Shown here piece by piece: positions 60,801 through 64,000 of a DNA stretch of 64,000 bases (positions within the stretch are counted from its first letter, which is position 1; each line of letters begins with the position of its first letter). This DNA comes from Phoebastria nigripes (Eukaryota; Chordata; Aves; Procellariiformes; Diomedeidae): contig JAYKAV010003125.1 in NCBI GenBank assembly GCA_035582835.1, positions 419,110-483,109 of the forward strand, given 5' to 3'. The notes beneath the pieces are model-generated. The model did no database searches, was not told where the DNA came from, and saw nothing but the letters and a program-made list of their open reading frames with translations. A program made the translations under genes and the position numbers.

Positions 60801-62735
60801 TAGCATGGTATGTAATATCATGTATGAAGATAAAATACATTATTTGACTGTAATAAACATTTAACACAGTATTTGTCAGTTTTTAGCCATGGCAATAAAA
60901 CTGTATTTAGCAAACTGTGGGGTGACAGATACAAATCTTAATGACTACATTCACAAGCCATATAGTTAAATTTGAATAGTTATTTTCTATTTCTATTTGA
61001 ATAGTTATTTTCTTAGAGTATAATAATAGTAATTAGGTGAGAGAAGTGTGTGTAAATGAGAAAAAAAAAAACACAAAATGATGGAAAATCTACCTCTGAA
61101 TATTTTGGGTGTTTTCATTTGTAAAGGCACTAGAACTGCTGACACCACCTGTTCCTGATAATGAGAGTGCTCGAGTAAAAGCATATGTGAGACGTGGAAC
61201 AGCATTTTGTCAGCTGGAATTGTATACCGAAGGTGAGACCTTGATTTTGTGAAAACATGCACATGGATTTACAGTGACATGCAAATAATTCTGTTTAGCT
61301 CAATGAGACTGCTTACACCTTTATTTTTTCAGGAGGGACCTTAAAGGAGGCCTATACCATCTATGTCTCTCTTTGTTATGAACCTTTATACCATGTTCCT
61401 TAATTTTTTTTTTTTTTTTAATTTAGTGGCTAATTGCAATTCCACTTGAAAAATCTTTACAAGTTTTAAGAAAATTGATTGTACTCCTAATTTAACGAGT
61501 ACAAATTAGTTTCTCTGTTGAGGAAAATGCTTTAGCGAGTTGTGTATCCTCTGTTTGGTCTATTGGGTAATGAGTCTTTCTGTGCATAATGGCCAGCTAT
61601 TGACCATAGCAGCTTGGTGGCTATGGAAGGTATTAGTGAGGAACGAAATGAGAGGTCAGAGATGAGGTATCTGCATTGGGAAGCATTCAAATGTAGGATG
61701 CAAACTGATATGAAACTAGGTTGCACTAGTTTTGCTGTTCATGAAGCAATGTTTTATTGGTTTTGAGATTATATTTACAGTATTTCAAACTATAGAACAA
61801 ATTAACTTAAAATAACCTACATATTTCTAAAATATTTGCTTGTGAAGTGCTTAGTAACCTATCTTTGTAAAATGATGTATGAAACCCATATTGATGAGCA
61901 AAACGTTTCATGAAATATATGTGATTTGCGTGAAAATATCTGAATTAAGTGTCCCTACTGAGTTCTCTAAGAGTATCAGTTTAGTTTTGTAAGGCAAATT
62001 TACAAGTGAAAGTTGATAATAGAAAGTGAAAAATATTAAAAATGTCAATGTTGAAATACTAACCTTTTCACATTGGTTACCTTTTTCTACCTATGAATCC
62101 CTTTGTCATTCCCTTACAGCTTCATTTGCACTTGGAAACATTATAAAAAAGACAATTAAACAAGATTTTATTTTACTTCCTGTACTCATGGTTTGCTTTT
62201 TTTCCCCCAAGCTCTATGTCTTGTCACAGTTCATGTCTTTTTTTTTTTCTTGTTTTCATGCACTTTCATTCTGTCATTCATTTTTTCTCTCCTCTGCAGA
62301 ACGCTTTTGAACACTCCTTTCATGCACACGCGCATATATATATATATATATGTAGATATACGTAGATGAAGAGGCTCTGTTTTCATGTTTCAATACCTGA
62401 AAATGTTTATGTAGTAGAGTGTTTCCACTAAAATGTTTTGCAAAATATGAATTTATTTACTGACAAAAGTTAAACCTAATGACATTCTAATTCCATCTTG
62501 CTCAATAGCAAAACTCAAGATCAATACTTCATGCATATGACTAGGGAGCAGTAATTTCCAGTTAGTTGCTAAAGAGGATGCTCTTGCATTATTGATTTAT
62601 ATTTTTATTAATGTATCTGTATTAGGTCTCCAGGATTATGAAGCAGCTCTCAAGATTGATCCTAAAAATAAAACTATAGAAAAAGATGCTGAGAAGATTC
62701 GACACCTAATTCAAGGAACAACGCAAGATTCTTAA
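54889..62735 (+). CDS. DNAAF4: Dynein axonemal assembly factor 4 (nine spliced exons, 423 aa)
   Basis: DNAAF4 (formerly DYX1C1) is a cytoplasmic co-chaperone-like factor. It works with HSP90/HSP70 and other DNAAFs to preassemble outer and inner dynein arms for motile cilia. In humans its loss causes primary ciliary dyskinesia, and it is a dyslexia candidate. The nine exons join in phase to give 423 residues (420 recalled for human). An N-terminal CS/p23-like domain covers about residues 3-90 ([31 protein letters not shown]). A long Lys/Glu coiled coil spans about 91-215, followed by [20 protein letters not shown] at about 227-246. C-terminal TPR repeats cover about 290-405 ([55 protein letters not shown]). 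One ambiguous base (55716) falls in a codon that is probably Met. No frameshift or internal stop is seen. The start is chosen by homology and GCCATGC context. Confidence 0.97.
55596..55743 (+). CDS. DNAAF4: DNAAF4 coding exon 2
   Basis: The acceptor is ATTTTTATAG and the donor is GTAAGT. It encodes [20 protein letters not shown] then [12 protein letters not shown], the rest of the CS domain. The N at 55716 leaves one residue uncertain (NTG before TGG). Confidence 0.95.
56155..56288 (+). CDS. DNAAF4: DNAAF4 coding exon 3
   Basis: The acceptor is GTTTTTTAAG and the donor is GTAAGC. It encodes the start of the charged coiled coil: [17 protein letters not shown], then YALEATMK. Confidence 0.94.
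57313..57553 (+). CDS. DNAAF4: DNAAF4 coding exon 4 (coiled coil)
   Basis: The acceptor is CATTCAAACAG. It encodes [19 protein letters not shown] and more than 50 further Lys/Glu/Gln-rich residues, ending KPTK. The donor is GTTGTA, a poor match, but the phase fits the next exon and no better GT lies nearby. Confidence 0.88.
58310..58455 (+). CDS. DNAAF4: DNAAF4 coding exon 5
   Basis: The acceptor is TCTCCTCATAG and the donor is GTAAGG. It encodes [17 protein letters not shown], then [18 protein letters not shown] and EEEE, strongly conserved in the family. Confidence 0.95.
59116..59225 (+). CDS. DNAAF4: DNAAF4 coding exon 6
   Basis: The acceptor is ATATTTACAG and the donor is GTAAGT. It encodes [20 protein letters not shown], then [16 protein letters not shown], entering the first TPR. 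Confidence 0.95.
59916..60069 (+). CDS. DNAAF4: DNAAF4 coding exon 7 (TPR)
   Basis: The acceptor is TATACTTAG and the donor is GTATAA. It encodes [20 protein letters not shown], then [20 protein letters not shown], two TPR helices-turn units. Confidence 0.95.
60743..60799. repeat. Poly(T) tract of 57
   Basis: Uninterrupted Ts in the DNAAF4 intron between exons 7 and 8. On the - strand it could be the poly(A) tail of an old retroposed copy, but no body is recognised next to it. Confidence 0.9.
60970..61013. repeat. 19-bp direct repeat
   Basis: ATTTGAATAGTTATTTTCT occurs at 60970-60988 and again at 60995-61013, separated by six bases. Confidence 0.9.
61127..61232 (+). CDS. DNAAF4: DNAAF4 coding exon 8 (TPR)
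   Basis: The acceptor is TTTGTAAAG and the donor is GTGAGA. It encodes [20 protein letters not shown], then [15 protein letters not shown]. Confidence 0.95.
62334..62351. repeat. (AT)9 microsatellite
   Basis: Nine AT units follow a short CACACGCGC stretch in the last DNAAF4 intron. Confidence 0.9.
62626..62735 (+). CDS. DNAAF4: DNAAF4 last coding exon
   Basis: The acceptor is ATCTGTATTAG and the stop is TAA at 62733. It encodes [15 protein letters not shown], then [15 protein letters not shown], the end of the last TPR and its capping helix. Confidence 0.95.
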
Positions 62736-62897
62736 AAAAAAAAACAAGGAACTTTTTGAGAGGGATGCCTTTTGAGGGCATCAGAAGGAATCTTAGTTCT
62801 CTTAAATATGTTGTTAACTAGGCATTTTTCTGTTTCACTCAGAACACCTACAGAATTGGTAAAAGATTGGATATATGAATTACTATTTTTGGAAAGT
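62736..62897 (+). other. DNAAF4: DNAAF4 3' UTR up to the LTR
   Basis: 162 bases between the DNAAF4 stop and the retroviral LTR, beginning with an A run. No AATAAA or ATTAAA is present here on the + strand. The nearest variant hexamer is AGATAAA inside the LTR near 63015. The true transcript end is therefore unclear. Confidence 0.6.
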
Positions 62898-63443
62898 TGT
62901 CATGCTTTAACCCCAGCCGGCAACTAAGCACCACACAGCTGCTTGCTCACTCCCCCTTTGGTGGGATGGGGAAGAGAATTGGAAGGGTAAAAGTGAGAAA
63001 ACTCATGGGTTGAGATAAAGACAGTTTAATAGGTAAAGCAAAAGCCGTGCCCGCAAGCAAAGCAAAACAAGGAATTCATTCACTACTTCCCATCGGCAGG
63101 CAGGTGTTCAGCCATCTCCAGGAAAGCAGGGCTCCATCACGCATAATGGTTACTTGGGAAGACAAACGCCATCACTCCGAACGTCCCCCCCTTCTTTCTT
63201 CTTCCCCCAGCTTTATATGCTGAGCATGACGTCATATGGTATGGAATACCCCATTGGCCAGTTGGGCTAGCTGTCCTGGCTTCTTGTGCCCCTGGCAGAG
63301 CATGGGAAGCTGAAAAGTCCTTGACTAGCAGACTACTTAGCAACAACTGAAAACATCAGTGTGTTATCCACATTCTTTTCATACTAAATCCAAAACACAG
63401 CACTAGGAAGAAAATTAACTCTATCCCAGCTGAAACCAGGACA
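62898..63443 (-). mobile_element. 3' LTR of an ERVL-type endogenous retrovirus (antisense)
   Basis: It is bounded by TG...CA (TGTCATGCTTTAACCCCAGC to AAACCAGGACA on the + strand), 546 bp. I recognise the + strand text as an LTR family abundant in neoavian genomes. Read on the - strand it has a promoter in the expected order: CCAAT (63253-63257), a palindromic CRE TGACGTCA (63227-63234), a TATAAA box (63212-63217) and, further on, ATTAAA near 63025 as a possible poly(A) signal. This order and the pol fragment upstream show the provirus is on the - strand. Confidence 0.9.
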
Positions 63444-63871
63444 GTATCCACCCCTTATTCTATACCATCTACGTCATGCCTAGATTTCACATTTTCTAAT
63501 ACAGTCTAATTAATCACCACCGCTTTTCTTATCTTTTGAGAGAGAGAGAGAGATACGCACACACACAGAGATATCATTCCCTTAGTCTATGAGCCATCCC
63601 TCTAAAATGTCCATTGAGTTCATTTAGTCCATGACTTTTGGGCTCCATCTGTCATAGCAGTCTTTCAGGGCAGGAGAGATGGTGTGTGGTATTGGATTGT
63701 TGCATGCTCAAGCCAGTTCTGGTTCCATCACTGCTGCACTTTGTTTGGTTTCATCAAAGTTGATTCTTCATTAATCTGGGTGATTCTTACTGTAATACAG
63801 TTGATATGGCCTATAGCAACCATAGAAGTGATGACATACAGTATTATATAGCAATTAACATACAGTTCAAT
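63444..63871 (-). mobile_element. ERVL internal region between pol and the 3' LTR
   Basis: Right next to the LTR the - strand reads AGAATAAGGGGTGGA (63447-63461), a purine-rich tract suitable for plus-strand priming. A (GA)8 repeat and CACACACAC lie at about 63538-63567. No env-like frame is seen, as expected for ERVL. The rest is non-coding. Confidence 0.75.
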
Positions 63872-64000
63872 TCATTGGTTATTTTCACCCAAAATCAAAT
63901 CCCCTTGAGGTACACATCGGACTTCCCCATCCTTTCGCATTACCCACCAAGTGCACCCAGGTCCTTGAGCAAAAGCAATCCCACGAATGGGTTTTCCCTT
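63872..64000 (-). pseudogene. End of retroviral pol (integrase C-terminal part), cut by the window edge
   Basis: The - strand is open for 42 codons from the window edge to TGA at 63874-63872. It encodes IAFAQGPG then TWWVMRKDGEVR and VPQGDL, like the end of an ERV integrase C-terminal domain (the tryptophan pair and PxGDL-type ending are typical). The part seen has no break. Whether the whole gene is intact cannot be judged from this fragment, so it is listed as a retroviral remnant. Confidence 0.7.

Larger units (their letters stand above)
55012..62625 (+). other. DNAAF4: DNAAF4 introns
   Basis: Eight GT-AG introns of about 0.4 to 1.4 kb. They contain a 57-base poly(T) tract, a 19-bp direct repeat (60970-61013), a T run near 61408 and an (AT)9 repeat (62334-62351). 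No nested gene or RNA gene is recognised. Confidence 0.75.

Noticed and set aside
63137..63346. 69-codon frame on the - strand
   Set aside because: It lies inside the LTR and does not match any retroviral protein.
1..64000. A novel multi-gene system, CRISPR array, tRNA or rRNA gene
   Set aside because: No regularly spaced repeats, no cloverleaf or rRNA-like segment and no clustered unknown genes were seen. The window is an ordinary avian locus with three known genes and repeats.

Overview
The window is vertebrate nuclear DNA: genes split into short exons with GT-AG introns, CpG-island promoters, and AT-rich introns with homopolymer runs. The repeats (5'-truncated CR1 LINEs with the ATTCTATG-type 3' tail, and avian-type ERVL LTRs) and the protein sequences point to a bird, probably a neoavian. 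Scattered single Ns and two N gaps show it is a draft assembly. No bacterial, CRISPR or phage-like system is present.

Three protein genes lie on the + strand in the order PRTG (3' half) - PYGO1 - DNAAF4. As I recall it, this is the order seen at human 15q21.3. Every exon I assigned joins its neighbours in phase, so all three reading frames look intact. 1-8021 is PRTG intron. 8022-20472 holds the last nine PRTG coding exons (end of one FNIII domain, two complete FNIII domains, a transmembrane helix and the cytoplasmic tail), followed by a long AT-rich 3' UTR with candidate poly(A) signals at about 23.3, 24.3 and possibly 26.3 kb. About 24.4-38.4 kb is intergenic, with two CR1 fragments and an internally deleted solo LTR that still has a perfect 5-bp target-site duplication.

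38.4-39.8 kb is the PYGO1 CpG island, interrupted by a 460-base gap. PYGO1 has three coding exons (39341-45923, 418 aa) and a long AT-rich 3' region. 54.2-55.1 kb is the DNAAF4 CpG-island promoter, with a ZNF143-type motif, three ETS cores and an RFX X-box-like site just before the start codon. DNAAF4 has nine coding exons (54889-62735, 423 aa). From 62898 to the end of the window lies the 3' part of an ERVL-type endogenous retrovirus in antisense orientation: an LTR, a purine-rich tract, and the end of pol.

The genes are unrelated in function: a DCC/neogenin-like receptor of the early neural tube (PRTG), a Wnt/beta-catenin nuclear co-activator (PYGO1), and a cytoplasmic dynein-arm assembly factor (DNAAF4). 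I did not find a previously undescribed system. The points most worth checking are regulatory: a uORF that overlaps the PYGO1 start codon, weak splice donors in PRTG and DNAAF4 whose read-through stops at once or soon after, the DNAAF4 X-box, and an antisense LTR promoter just downstream of DNAAF4, which lacks a canonical poly(A) signal before the LTR.
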